A stretch of 64,000 nt of DNA from Candidatus Pullichristensenella stercorigallinarum (GTDB lineage Bacteria > Bacillota > Clostridia > Christensenellales > Aristaeellaceae): positions 1 to 64,000 of the forward strand of contig DVFZ01000103.1 in the NCBI GenBank assembly GCA_018712945.1. Direction: 5' to 3'. Every line of letters begins with the position of its first letter. Position 1 is the first letter of the stretch. The notes under the pieces were generated by a model. It had not been told where the DNA came from. It was given only the letters and a program-made list of their open reading frames with translations, and did not search any database. Below, piece by piece: positions 44,341 to 52,975 of this stretch. The translations under genes were made by a program, and so were the position numbers.

Positions 44341-44381
44341 ACCATCGTTTTGCAGGGTTTTCTTGCGGACGATGGTTTTTT
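44341..44381 (+). terminator. Second terminator in the mgtA leader
   Basis: ACCATCGT (44341-44348) pairs with ACGATGGT (44369-44376) and TTTTTT follows. It lies downstream of the short leader frame and upstream of mgtA. Between it and the ATPase (44382-44615) there are only short frames that I cannot support. Confidence 0.75.
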
Positions 44382-44615
44382 GCGCCCTTTTTTGGGGTGG
44401 AAATTGATTTTGAGTGGTGTAAGGAAAGCGAGGTGACAGGGATGGACGTGACAGGCAACGGCAGTGCAGGTTCGGTTGGGCGAAGAAAAATCGCGCTGAA
44501 AATTGAGAGGGAAAGCGGAAGCCCCTGTCGCTCCGTTTCCCCTTGACGGCCGGTTGCTTCTTCTGCCCTGCGCCGAATATGGATCAGAATTTTGATGATT
44601 TGGAGGTGCAGAATC

Positions 44616-47318
44616 ATGAAGAAGGTAAACAGGAAGTTCGCAGTCATGCGCGCGCTCGCGGGAATGGTCCGTCAGGATGAAATCAGGGAAAGGCTTCGCT
44701 GGGCATCCGCGCATGCGGAAGCGGAAGTATTCGAGCGATTCGCTACCCGGCAAAACGGCCTGGATGCGCAGGGCGTGGAACTTGCCAAGGAAAAATATGG
44801 ATGCAACATCGTTTCCCAGGGCAAGAAAAGCGCGGCGGTAAAGCGCTTTTTCTCCGCGTTTATCAGCCCGTTTACGGCGATTCTGCTGGCGTTGGCCGTC
44901 ATTTCCGCGTTTACGGATATTGTTTTTGCCGCGCCGGGCGAGCGGAATTATGTGACGGTTATAATCATCGCCACGATGGTTTTCCTTTCGGGCGCGCTTC
45001 GTTTTATCCAGGAAACGCGCAGCGGCAACGTGGTCGAGCGGCTCAGCGGCATGCTCCATACCACGGCCTGCGTTCTGCGGGCGGGCGCAAGGATGGAAAT
45101 CTCCATGGATGAGATCGTGGTGGGCGATATCATATATCTGTCTGCTGGGGATATGATTCCGGCCGATCTGCGGATTCTGGAGGCCAAAGATCTGTTTGTC
45201 AGCCAGTCGGCGCTCACAGGCGAAAGCGAGCCGGTGGAAAAGCTGGGTGTGGTTCTGGACAAGGGCGAAGCCACGGCGGAGGCGCAAAACCTCGCCTTTA
45301 TGGGCAGCAATGTGGTCAGCGGCAGCGCCCGGGCAATAGCGCTCGCCGTCGGCGACGATACCATGCTCGGCGGCATGGCAAAGGAACTGGAAGAAAAACC
45401 GGTCAAAACAGCCTTTGAAAAGGGCATCGGCGATGTTTCCAAAGTGCTGATTCGCTTTATGCTGCTGATGGCGCCGGTGGTGCTCTTTATCAACGGCTTT
45501 ACCAAGGGGGACTGGATGCAGGCGCTGCTTTTCGCCATTTCCGTGGCCGTGGGCCTGACCCCGGAAATGCTGCCGATGATCGTCACCACCTCGCTTGCCA
45601 AGGGCGCGCTGGCGATGAGCAAAAACAAGGTGGTCATCAAAAACCTCAATTCCATCCAGAACCTCGGCTCCATGGATGTGCTTTGTACGGACAAGACCGG
45701 CACGCTCACGCAGGATCGCGTGGTGTTGGAGTATCACCTCAACATCGACGGCGAGGAGGACGACCGCGTCCTGCGCCACGCCTTTTTGAACAGCTACTTC
45801 CAGACGGGGCTGAAAAACCTCATTGATGTCGCCGTGATTTCCCGGCAGGAGGAAAAGGGCGCGGAGGCATTGATTCACAGATACACCAAGGTGGATGAAA
45901 TCCCCTTTGACTTCGAGCGCCGCCGGATGAGCGTCGTGGTGATGGATACGGACGGCAAAACCCAGATGGTCACCAAGGGCGCGGTGGAAGAAATGCTCAA
46001 ATGCTGTGCCTACGCCGAATGCGGCGGCGCAATCCAGCCGCTTGGCGAGGATGTGCGCAGGCTCGTCCTGGAAAAATCCGCGCAGATGAACGAACAGGGC
46101 ATGCGCGTCATCGCCGTCGCGCAAAAGACCGATCCCGCGCCCGTAGGCGAGTTTTCTGCCGCCGATGAAAAGGATATGGTGCTCATTGGCTTCCTCGCTT
46201 TCCTCGACCCGCCCAAGGAGACGACCCGGGCGGCGCTGGACGCGCTCAGAGAATACGGCGTGGCCGTAAAGATCCTGACGGGCGACAATGAGAAGGTCAC
46301 CCGCGCCATCTGCGGCCAGGTCGGCCTGCGCGTCGACCGCATTCTCCTGGGCACGCAGGTGGATGCCATGGGCGACCAGGAGCTTGGCAAGCTGGCGGAG
46401 GAGACTGCCGTATTTGCAAAGCTCTCTCCCGCGCAGAAGGCGCGCGTCGTGCGCGTGCTGCGGGACAGGGGCCATTGCGTGGGCTACATGGGCGACGGCA
46501 TCAACGACGCGGCGGCGATGAAGGCCGCGGATGTGGGCATTTCCGTGGATACGGCGGTGGATATCGCCAAGGAATCCGCCGGCGTGGTGCTGCTGGAAAA
46601 GAGCCTGATGGTGTTGGAACAGGGCGTGATTGAGGGCAGAAAGACCTATGCCAACATGATTAAGTACATTAAGATGACCGCCTCTTCCAACTTTGGAAAC
46701 ATGTTTTCCGTGTTGGCGGCGAGCGCGTTCCTGCCCTTTTTGCCGATGGCGTCTCTGCAACTGATCCTGCTCAACCTGATCTATGACATTTGCTGCACGG
46801 CGATCTCCTGGGACAATGTGGACGAGGAATACCTCAAAATACCGCGCAGATGGAACGCGGCCGGCATCAGCCGCTTTATGCTGTGGATTGGCCCGACCAG
46901 CAGCGTATTTGATATCGCCACCTATCTGCTGCTGTATTTTGTCCTCTGTCCGGCGCTTACCGGCGGCCAGCTGTTTTCGCAGCTTACCGACCCGGCGGCG
47001 CGGGCGATGTACATTGCCCTGTTCCAAACGGGTTGGTTTGTGGAATCCATGTGGAGCCAGGCATTGGTTATCCACATGATTCGCACGCCGAAAATACCGT
47101 TTGTGCAAAGCCGCGCCTCTGCGCCGGTCATGGCGCTGACCTTCCTGGGCATCGGCGCCGCCACGCTGCTTCCCTTCACGCCCGTGGCGTCTGCGCTGGG
47201 GCTTACGGCGCTTCCGCTGGTTTACTTTGCCTGGCTTGCCGCCATCATTTTCGGATATATGGCCCTGGCGACGGCGATAAAGAAGATGTACGTCCGCAAA
47301 CGCGGAGAGTTGCTCTGA
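44616..47318 (+). CDS. mgtA: Magnesium-translocating P-type ATPase
   Basis: 900 aa, the length of MgtA/MgtB (P3B ATPases). Landmarks: the actuator loop [12 protein letters not shown] (about 205), [12 protein letters not shown] in membrane helix 4 (the P3B form of the PEGL motif), the phosphorylation site [16 protein letters not shown] in the nucleotide domain, and [20 protein letters not shown]. It imports Mg2+ at the membrane using ATP. GGAGG lies eight bases before the ATG. Expression should rise when Mg2+ is low, through the M-box and possibly a second attenuator. A strong terminator follows. Confidence 0.96.
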   Translation: MKKVNRKFAVMRALAGMVRQDEIRERLRWASAHAEAEVFERFATRQNGLDAQGVELAKEKYGCNIVSQGKKSAAVKRFFSAFISPFTAILLALAVISAFTDIVFAAPGERNYVTVIIIATMVFLSGALRFIQETRSGNVVERLSGMLHTTACVLRAGARMEISMDEIVVGDIIYLSAGDMIPADLRILEAKDLFVSQSALTGESEPVEKLGVVLDKGEATAEAQNLAFMGSNVVSGSARAIALAVGDDTMLGGMAKELEEKPVKTAFEKGIGDVSKVLIRFMLLMAPVVLFINGFTKGDWMQALLFAISVAVGLTPEMLPMIVTTSLAKGALAMSKNKVVIKNLNSIQNLGSMDVLCTDKTGTLTQDRVVLEYHLNIDGEEDDRVLRHAFLNSYFQTGLKNLIDVAVISRQEEKGAEALIHRYTKVDEIPFDFERRRMSVVVMDTDGKTQMVTKGAVEEMLKCCAYAECGGAIQPLGEDVRRLVLEKSAQMNEQGMRVIAVAQKTDPAPVGEFSAADEKDMVLIGFLAFLDPPKETTRAALDALREYGVAVKILTGDNEKVTRAICGQVGLRVDRILLGTQVDAMGDQELGKLAEETAVFAKLSPAQKARVVRVLRDRGHCVGYMGDGINDAAAMKAADVGISVDTAVDIAKESAGVVLLEKSLMVLEQGVIEGRKTYANMIKYIKMTASSNFGNMFSVLAASAFLPFLPMASLQLILLNLIYDICCTAISWDNVDEEYLKIPRRWNAAGISRFMLWIGPTSSVFDIATYLLLYFVLCPALTGGQLFSQLTDPAARAMYIALFQTGWFVESMWSQALVIHMIRTPKIPFVQSRASAPVMALTFLGIGAATLLPFTPVASALGLTALPLVYFAWLAAIIFGYMALATAIKKMYVRKRGELL

Positions 47319-47327
47319 AAGGGGCTT

Positions 47328-47376
47328 GGCGGCCGCTTCGCGCAAAAGCAAAAGCGCGGAAGCGGCCGCCTTTTCT
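47328..47376 (+). terminator. Terminator of mgtA
   Basis: A long stem, GGCGGCCGCTTCGCGC (47328-47343) with GCGCGGAAGCGGCCGCC (47354-47370), is followed by TTTTCT. Confidence 0.88.
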
Positions 47377-47391
47377 GCTTCGGCATTCATC

Positions 47392-47420
47392 TTGACAGAC
47401 GCGCGCCGCCTTGCTATAAT
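47392..47420 (+). promoter_or_regulatory. Consensus sigma-A promoter TTGACA-17-TATAAT
   Basis: Both boxes are perfect and 17 bases apart, 34 bases before the CNNM/CorC gene. Confidence 0.92.
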
Positions 47421-47454
47421 AGCAACCATAACATACCAAAAGGGGGAATTTACC

Positions 47455-48810
47455 TTGGGCCCATTGGCGGGTCAAATACTGCTGCAGTTTGTGTTCATTG
47501 CCATCAACGCGATTTTTGCCGCGACGGAGATGGCGCTTGTCTCCCTCAATGAAAACAAACTCCGGCGCGAGGCGGATGCCGGCGACAAACGCGCCGCGCA
47601 GCTGCTCAAAATCGCCGAAACGCCGACTACCTTCCTTTCTACAATCCAGATTGCGATTACGCTGTCCGGCTTCCTGGGCGCCGCTTTCGGCGCGGATAAC
47701 TTTGCCGAGCGTATTACAGATTACTTTGTCAATACCGTGGGCGTCACGGCCATTCCCGCCTCCACGATCAATACCCTTGCGGTGGTTGTGGTTACCATTG
47801 TCATCTCCTATTTTACATTGGTGTTGGGCGAACTCGTGCCCAAGCGCGTGGCTATGAAAAAGTCCGAGCAGATCGCCCGCATGATCTGCGGCTTTATCAA
47901 CGGCATGTCCAAGGTTGTCAAGCCGATTATCTGGCTTTTGACCAAGTCTACCAACGGTGTTTTGCACCTGATGCACATCAACCCTGAAAACGAGGAAGAG
48001 GAGGTTTCCGAAGAGGAAATCCGCTACATGGTGGATGTGGGCGAGGAAAAGGGCGCCATCGAGTCCAGCGAGCGGGATATGATCGAAAACATCTTCGAGT
48101 TCAACAATATCACCGCCGAGGACGTGATGGTACACCGCACAGATATGCGCTTTATCTGGATGGATTCTACCCATGAGGAGATTATCCAGACCATCCGCGA
48201 AAGCGGTCTGTCCCGTTTCCCGGTAATCGGCGAGGATGCGGACGACGTCAAAGGCTTGCTCATCGCCCGCGATTACCTGCTCAACGAGGAGCGGAAGGAA
48301 AAGCTGCCCTTTGAGGCGCTGATCCGTCCGGCTTATTTCGTGCCCGAAAGTGTGCGCGCGGATATACTTTTCCGCAATATGCAGCTCAAGAAGGTGCATA
48401 TGGCCATCGTCGTGGATGAATACGGCGGTACCAGCGGCCTTGTAACCATGGAGGACTTGCTTGAGGAAATCGTCGGCAATATCTACGACGAGAGCGATCC
48501 CCTGGAAGCGCGGGAGATCACCGAGCTGGAGCCGGGCGTGTGGCGCGTGGCCGGGCATTGTGACCTGGATGTCCTGCGCGAACGCCTGGGCGTGGATATT
48601 CCTGAAAACGACGAAATCGACACCCTCAGCGGCCTGATTATCAACGAGCTTTCCAACGTCCCCGAGGACGGCAGCACCTTTGATATCGACCTGTGCGGCA
48701 TGCGCGTGCATGTCGAGGAGGTGCATGACCGGCGCGTGGAGTGGACGACCATCCGTCTGCCCGAAAAAGAAACTGCCGGTGAGGATAAACCCGCGGCCAA
48801 GGAGGATTGA
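47455..48810 (+). CDS. CNNM/CorC family transporter-associated protein (hemolysin family)
   Basis: 451 aa. A CNNM (DUF21) membrane domain with about four helices (1-140; NAIFAATEMALVSLNENKLRREADAGDKRAAQLL in blocks AIFAATEMALVSLNENKLRR) is followed by a CBS pair (MVHRTDMRFIWMDS, GLSRFPVIGED, VDEYGGTSGLVTMEDLLEEIVG) and a CorC_HlyC domain at the end. Such proteins export Mg2+ or Co2+; the CBS pair binds ATP-Mg. The TTG start is chosen because AAAGGGGGA lies nine bases upstream and no ATG fits. It lies beside mgtA but has its own promoter. Confidence 0.9.
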   Translation: MGPLAGQILLQFVFIAINAIFAATEMALVSLNENKLRREADAGDKRAAQLLKIAETPTTFLSTIQIAITLSGFLGAAFGADNFAERITDYFVNTVGVTAIPASTINTLAVVVVTIVISYFTLVLGELVPKRVAMKKSEQIARMICGFINGMSKVVKPIIWLLTKSTNGVLHLMHINPENEEEEVSEEEIRYMVDVGEEKGAIESSERDMIENIFEFNNITAEDVMVHRTDMRFIWMDSTHEEIIQTIRESGLSRFPVIGEDADDVKGLLIARDYLLNEERKEKLPFEALIRPAYFVPESVRADILFRNMQLKKVHMAIVVDEYGGTSGLVTMEDLLEEIVGNIYDESDPLEAREITELEPGVWRVAGHCDLDVLRERLGVDIPENDEIDTLSGLIINELSNVPEDGSTFDIDLCGMRVHVEEVHDRRVEWTTIRLPEKETAGEDKPAAKED

Positions 48811-48811
48811 C

Positions 48812-50089
48812 ATGTCCTCCGCCAAACGGCCAGGCCCCAAAAATAAAAAGAAGGATATGCGCGGCGCGATCGTGTTTTTCACGGTCGTCGCCGTGTTGCT
48901 TTTGACGCTGGTTATTCTGGTCCTTAAAATGATTGATGGCCCGGCGGGAACAGGTCAGGGGAGCCCCGCGTCTGCCGGTGTGACCGCGCCTGTGCCTTCC
49001 ATAACGGCGACGCCTGTGCCCACGCCCACCCCGGAGCCGGCCTTTTCGCCCCGCACGGCCACCATACGCGCCGTGGGCGATTTGATGATGCACGAGGAAC
49101 AGCTCGAAGCGGCGGCACGGCCGGGGGAAGGCTATGATTTCTACCCTCAGTACGCGATGATTGCCGAATCGCTTTCCGCGGCGGACTATACCATTGCCAA
49201 TCTGGAAACCACCGTCGGCCTTTACAGCGATAATCCCTATTCGGGCTACCCGCTGTTCAACGCCCCGCCCGAGCTCGTAGAAGCCGTGCGGGACGCGGGC
49301 GTGGACTTTGTATCCCTGGCCAACAACCATATACTTGACCGCTATTACGATGGCATGATGATTACCATCGACAGTGTGGAAGCGGCTGGGCTGGCCTACG
49401 GCGGCGTCAACCGCTCGCAGGCGCAGAAAGACGCGCCCAACATCGTCGAAGTCAACGGCATCAGGCTGGGCATGCTCTGTTACACGCAGTCCACCAACGG
49501 CATGGAGGATCACAGCGATCCGCGCGCTACTGAATTCGGCGTCAATTATACCGCGGGCGCGGACTATGCCGCCGAGGTGCAAAAGCTGAGGGATGCGGGC
49601 GCAGATGTTGTCATTGCCATCATGCACTGGGGCCGCGAGTACCGCCGCGACGCCAACAGCGCCGAGGAGCGCATCAGCCAGAGCCTCATCAATGCCGGAG
49701 TGGACGTCATTCTCGGCAGCCATCCGCATGTGGTGCAGCCGGCGGGCATGCGCGAAACTACATTGGCCGACGGCACGCCGCACGAGACATTCCTGGTGTA
49801 CAGCATGGGGAATTTCAACAGCGGTATGGTTGATGAATATGCCAACGCCGGCATTATCGTGGAATTCACGCTTGTCGAGCGCGAGGAAGGGGGCTTTGAT
49901 GTGGAAAACATCGGCTTTTTGCCCACCTATTGCTGGCCCAAGAATGGTTGTTTTACCACGATCAACGCCGTGGAGTACTACGACGTGCGCCCCGATGGGA
50001 TGACCGCTGAAGAACATGCGCGTCTGCGCAAGAGTGTGGATGATGTGCAGGCGCTGATGGGCGGGCGGCTGAGCATGCTGGAGAAGTAG
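48812..50089 (+). CDS. CapA family protein (PGA_cap metallophosphatase fold)
   Basis: 425 aa. One membrane helix (about 18-40) and a Thr/Pro linker (TPVPTPTPEPAF) lead to the CapA domain outside the cell: IRAVGDLMMHEEQL, ADYTIANLETTVG, VSLANNHILDRYYDGM, VIAIMHWGREY, ILGSHPHVVQP and YSMGNF, the full set of calcineurin-like metal-binding motifs. The family is linked to poly-gamma-glutamate capsule synthesis, but many members lie apart from capsule genes, as here, and their role is open. It starts one base after the CNNM stop with AAGGAGG upstream, so it is co-transcribed. Confidence 0.92.
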   Translation: MSSAKRPGPKNKKKDMRGAIVFFTVVAVLLLTLVILVLKMIDGPAGTGQGSPASAGVTAPVPSITATPVPTPTPEPAFSPRTATIRAVGDLMMHEEQLEAAARPGEGYDFYPQYAMIAESLSAADYTIANLETTVGLYSDNPYSGYPLFNAPPELVEAVRDAGVDFVSLANNHILDRYYDGMMITIDSVEAAGLAYGGVNRSQAQKDAPNIVEVNGIRLGMLCYTQSTNGMEDHSDPRATEFGVNYTAGADYAAEVQKLRDAGADVVIAIMHWGREYRRDANSAEERISQSLINAGVDVILGSHPHVVQPAGMRETTLADGTPHETFLVYSMGNFNSGMVDEYANAGIIVEFTLVEREEGGFDVENIGFLPTYCWPKNGCFTTINAVEYYDVRPDGMTAEEHARLRKSVDDVQALMGGRLSMLEK

Positions 50090-50137
50090 AGGCGGAAAGC
50101 CTTTACATAAATGCTTTACTTTGGGAGGACGGGAACC

Positions 50138-50836
50138 ATGAAAAGGACGATTTCACTGTTGCTTGTTTGCCTGCTGCTGCTCGTTGCCCTGCCGGTTTCA
50201 GCGGAGGCGGATTCCCTTGCCGGCACATGGGTGCTGTCGAGCCTGGAGGCCGAAGGGCTTGCTGTTGCCCCTGCCGAGCTTGGCCTGGAAATGACAATTA
50301 CCCTGCAAGAGGATGGCAGCGCCGAGATGGCTATGCCGGGCGTGAGTACGGAGACGGGTTCCTGGACTGTCGACGGCGAAAGCCTTTCCATCACCGACAG
50401 CGCCGGCACGCCGCAGGTGTTCACCGTGGGCGAGGATGGCACGCTCAGCACTGATGCCAACGGCGCAGTGATGATTTTTGTGCGCGAGGGCGCCGAGCTG
50501 CCCGCTGTGGAGAGTGAGGCGCTGCCTGCCGTGCTTGAGGAAGTGACGCTGGCAGACTTCGACGGCGAATGGACGGCTACGCACGGCATGGCAATGGGCG
50601 TGGAAGTATCGCTGGAAATGCTCGGGATGCAGATGGATATGAGCATCAGCGATGGCAGCGTCACCGTCAGCGATAGCACAAGTTCCCAGGTTATGGAGGC
50701 TGTGCTGGATGGCAACGCCCTGGTCGTCGATATGTCCGGCGTGGAAGTGCTCCTCTATCTGCGCGATGATGGCACGCTGGCGATGAGCATGAATCTGGGC
50801 AGTTATACGATGGATATTATCTTTGCGCGCGTCTAA
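50138..50836 (+). CDS. Secreted lipocalin-like protein with two repeats
   Basis: 232 aa with a signal peptide (about 1-22, ending VSA). The mature part holds two related beta-rich units: LAGTWVLSSLEAEGLAVAP through MIFVREG, and DFDGEWTATHGMAMGVEVS through YLRDDGTLAMSMNLGSYTM. Each has the GxW start and a VDGESLSITD- or LDGNALVVDM-type strand, as in small lipocalin-like or DUF4923/5004-type domains. A function is not evident. GGGAGG precedes the ATG by nine bases. It follows the CapA gene after 48 bases and a hairpin (TGCCTCTCC/GGAGAGGCA, 50850-50871) follows it. Confidence 0.65.
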   Translation: MKRTISLLLVCLLLLVALPVSAEADSLAGTWVLSSLEAEGLAVAPAELGLEMTITLQEDGSAEMAMPGVSTETGSWTVDGESLSITDSAGTPQVFTVGEDGTLSTDANGAVMIFVREGAELPAVESEALPAVLEEVTLADFDGEWTATHGMAMGVEVSLEMLGMQMDMSISDGSVTVSDSTSSQVMEAVLDGNALVVDMSGVEVLLYLRDDGTLAMSMNLGSYTMDIIFARV

Positions 50837-50873
50837 ATACCCTGGACCTGCCTCTCCTGATGGAGAGGCATAC

Positions 50874-51072
50874 AGAGCGCTGACAAAGCCTGCAAACGCA
50901 AAAATTGCCCTGATGAAAGAGAAATCAGGGGCAATTTTTGCTTCCTGCGTCAGCTGCACATGCAGCCTGCGGTCACTTACGTCTATGTAAGCTCCCTTGG
51001 CTGCAAGTTTGCTTCCTTGTCTTGCAGGCTTTCTCATCCCTCTGGCAGTCTGTTGACTTTGTCAACATCCTG
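50874..51072. repeat. 199-bp multi-hairpin repeat, copy 2
   Basis: Same length as copy 1 (32130-32328), with about seven substitutions. Several of these keep or improve pairing, e.g. TTGCAGGCTTT here against TTGCGGGCTTT in copy 1, opposite the unchanged AAAGCCTGCAA. It also lies between two hairpins (TGCCTCTCC/GGAGAGGCA on the left, CCGCCC/GGGCGG at 51074-51092 on the right), but these differ from each other and from those at copy 1, so only the 199 bases are the mobile or conserved unit. The rest of the gap 51093-51194 shows nothing further. Confidence 0.9.
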
Positions 51073-51194
51073 AGCCGCCCGATAGTGGGCGGTTTTGACT
51101 GCCAGCAGGCGGCATGGCAAGCCCAACGCTCAAAGCGCGGGAACGCCTGTCGCGTCCAGGCCGAACCGGGAAGCGAGCGGCTGGGGGCGCGGCA

Positions 51195-51229
51195 ATAAAA
51201 ATGCGGGGCCGGAAAAGCATCCGGCCCCG
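51195..51229 (-). terminator. Terminator of the rnj-ylbF-mltG operon
   Basis: On the minus strand CGGGGCCGG pairs with CCGGCCCCG (51229-51204) and CATTTTTATT follows. Confidence 0.88.
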
Positions 51230-51240
51230 TTTGCGCGCCT

Positions 51241-52551
51241 TTATTCCGCGCTGTCCGTGTTCGTGTTCTGCTCGGCCATCTGGCGGTCGTAAGCTTCCCA
51301 CAGCGGGCGGTATTGCGCCACGTTCGCCTCGTGTTCCTCAAGCGTCTTGGCGAATGCCAGCTCGCCGGAGGTCGGTTCCTTGGCGCAGAAGTAGAGGTAG
51401 CCTTCATTGATGTACTCCACATCCGGATAAAGCGCCGCCTCCATTGCCGCCGCCGAGGGGTTGCAGATGGGGCCGATGGGCAGGCCGTCAATCACATAGG
51501 TGTTGTAGTTGTTGACTGCGCTGGTCTCCTCCGCGGAAAGCGCCAGCTTGTCCACGCCCAGCAGGTAGGTAGCCGTGGGGTCGCTCTCCAAGCGCATGCC
51601 GGCGTTGAGACGGTTGGTAAATACCGCCGAAACGCGGGCATAATCCTCCGTATTGCCGGCCTCCTTTTCAATCATCGAGGCGAGGATGATGATTTCATCC
51701 AGCGTCAGGCTGTCGTTGCGGTAGCGCTCGACTTCTCGATACTCGCCGGTTTCCGGGTCTACCTCGTACTGGATGGTGTCAGAGTAGTACACATCGTCGA
51801 TGACGGTGTTGGTCTGTTCCACCAGCGTGTTGATAATATCCTGCGCGCTGGCGGTGCGGAACACGCGGTAGGTATCCGGCGCCAGATAGCCCTCGAGCTG
51901 ATACTTGCGGCCGGAAAGCGTGCCCAGATCCTGCGCCAGTTTGAGCGGATAACTCATGTCGGCAAAGGCGGTGGCGTCGCGGCAGAGGTTCAAGAATTCC
52001 TCCCGGCTTTCGATTGCGCCCTCCGCGTAGAGGTAATCAGCGATGTCCTCCACCGTCCAGCCCGGGATGATGGTGATGGTGCGCTCGGCGTTCTGGCTTC
52101 CCGATGACAATGCTTCGATGATGGCGTTTACGTCCATGGAAGGCGAAAGCTCATACGTGCCGTAGCTGATTTGATCGGTTACGCCCAGGAACTGCACCAA
52201 GTAGCGGAATACCGTACGGTTACGCAAAAGGTTTGCTTCCTCCAGGTTCTCGCCAATGGTGGAGATGGAATCGCCGGATTCAATGGTGAAGCGCACCGTT
52301 TCCGTGTTATCCGGGTCTACGGGCATGAGGAAAGTTTCATAGACCTTATTCCAGCCCGTGGTGACCAGGCCAATGACAATCAAAACTGCGCACAAAAACA
52401 CCAGCACCGGACGCAGGATCTGCCACAGCCAGGAATACCAGTATACGCCGTATTCGCGCTCCTCGCGCACGGTGCGTGCGTCATAGCGCATCGGTCGGGA
52501 AAACGGCCGCCGCTGGCGCTGGGGACGCGGCGTTTTTTTCTTGCCTGCCAT
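51241..52551 (-). CDS. mltG: Endolytic murein transglycosylase MltG
   Basis: 436 aa. A basic cytoplasmic start (about 1-40), one membrane helix (about 43-66), a LysM-like segment and the YceG catalytic domain, which has LEGYLAPDTYRVF, the catalytic Glu in ILASMIEKEAG, FTNRLNAGMRLESDPTATYLLG and NNYNTYVIDGLPIGPICNPS. It cuts nascent glycan strands during cell-wall growth. It is third in an operon after RNase J and a YlbF-family gene, with three bases between it and the latter. An unusual Glu/Asn/Thr-rich tail ends the protein. Confidence 0.95.
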   Translation of the reverse strand: MAGKKKTPRPQRQRRPFSRPMRYDARTVREEREYGVYWYSWLWQILRPVLVFLCAVLIVIGLVTTGWNKVYETFLMPVDPDNTETVRFTIESGDSISTIGENLEEANLLRNRTVFRYLVQFLGVTDQISYGTYELSPSMDVNAIIEALSSGSQNAERTITIIPGWTVEDIADYLYAEGAIESREEFLNLCRDATAFADMSYPLKLAQDLGTLSGRKYQLEGYLAPDTYRVFRTASAQDIINTLVEQTNTVIDDVYYSDTIQYEVDPETGEYREVERYRNDSLTLDEIIILASMIEKEAGNTEDYARVSAVFTNRLNAGMRLESDPTATYLLGVDKLALSAEETSAVNNYNTYVIDGLPIGPICNPSAAAMEAALYPDVEYINEGYLYFCAKEPTSGELAFAKTLEEHEANVAQYRPLWEAYDRQMAEQNTNTDSAE

Positions 52552-52554
52552 ATG

Positions 52555-52905
52555 TTAGCTCCTGGTGAGCGAATCGAGGTCGATATCGGCCACGTCCGCC
52601 AAGATTTTGAAGATATCCGAGAGCATCTTCTGAAAGCGGAATTCCGCCAACAGATAGGCGCTCACATCCGGGTTGAACTGCAAAAGCGTGCCGATTTGCT
52701 GAAGCCTTTGCAGCTCATCCTCCGGCATATTTTCGCCCGAGGCCAATTTTGCCTGCATGCGGAATTGCAGGCGTTTGTATTCGTCCAGAAGGGCGCGGTT
52801 GGTATCGTCCGCATAGGCCGGCTCGCGCAGGCGTTCATATTCGCGGTATTCCTCGCTGTCCTTCATGGCGCGCGCGAGCTGGTGCGCCAGGTCGTAAGGG
52901 TTCAT
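52555..52905 (-). CDS. YlbF/YmcA family protein
   Basis: 116 aa, all helical. It opens NPYDLAHQLARAMKDSEEYREYERLR and continues with DDTNRALLDEYKRLQFRMQAKLASGE (quoted in blocks), the YlbF pattern. In Bacillus YlbF and YmcA form a Y-complex that steers RNase Y and affects sporulation and biofilm genes. It sits right after RNase J, which fits a role in RNA turnover. An ATG six codons upstream lacks spacing; the start here has GGAGG eight bases before it. Confidence 0.88.
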   Translation of the reverse strand: MNPYDLAHQLARAMKDSEEYREYERLREPAYADDTNRALLDEYKRLQFRMQAKLASGENMPEDELQRLQQIGTLLQFNPDVSAYLLAEFRFQKMLSDIFKILADVADIDLDSLTRS

Positions 52906-52975
52906 CAAATCGCCTCCTGTCAAACGCGGGCAAATCCGCGCCTTTTTTCTTGGACGAAAACGCGGGCCGTTTGGT

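Noticed and set aside
44579-44680. Short frame overlapping the mgtA start ([16 protein letters not shown]...)
   Set aside because: It could couple translation, but it has no ribosome site of its own and probably arises by chance.
44247-47429. A long open frame antisense to mgtA (about 1060 codons)
   Set aside because: Shadow of mgtA: composition is Arg/His/Gln-rich, no start signal and no recognisable domain.
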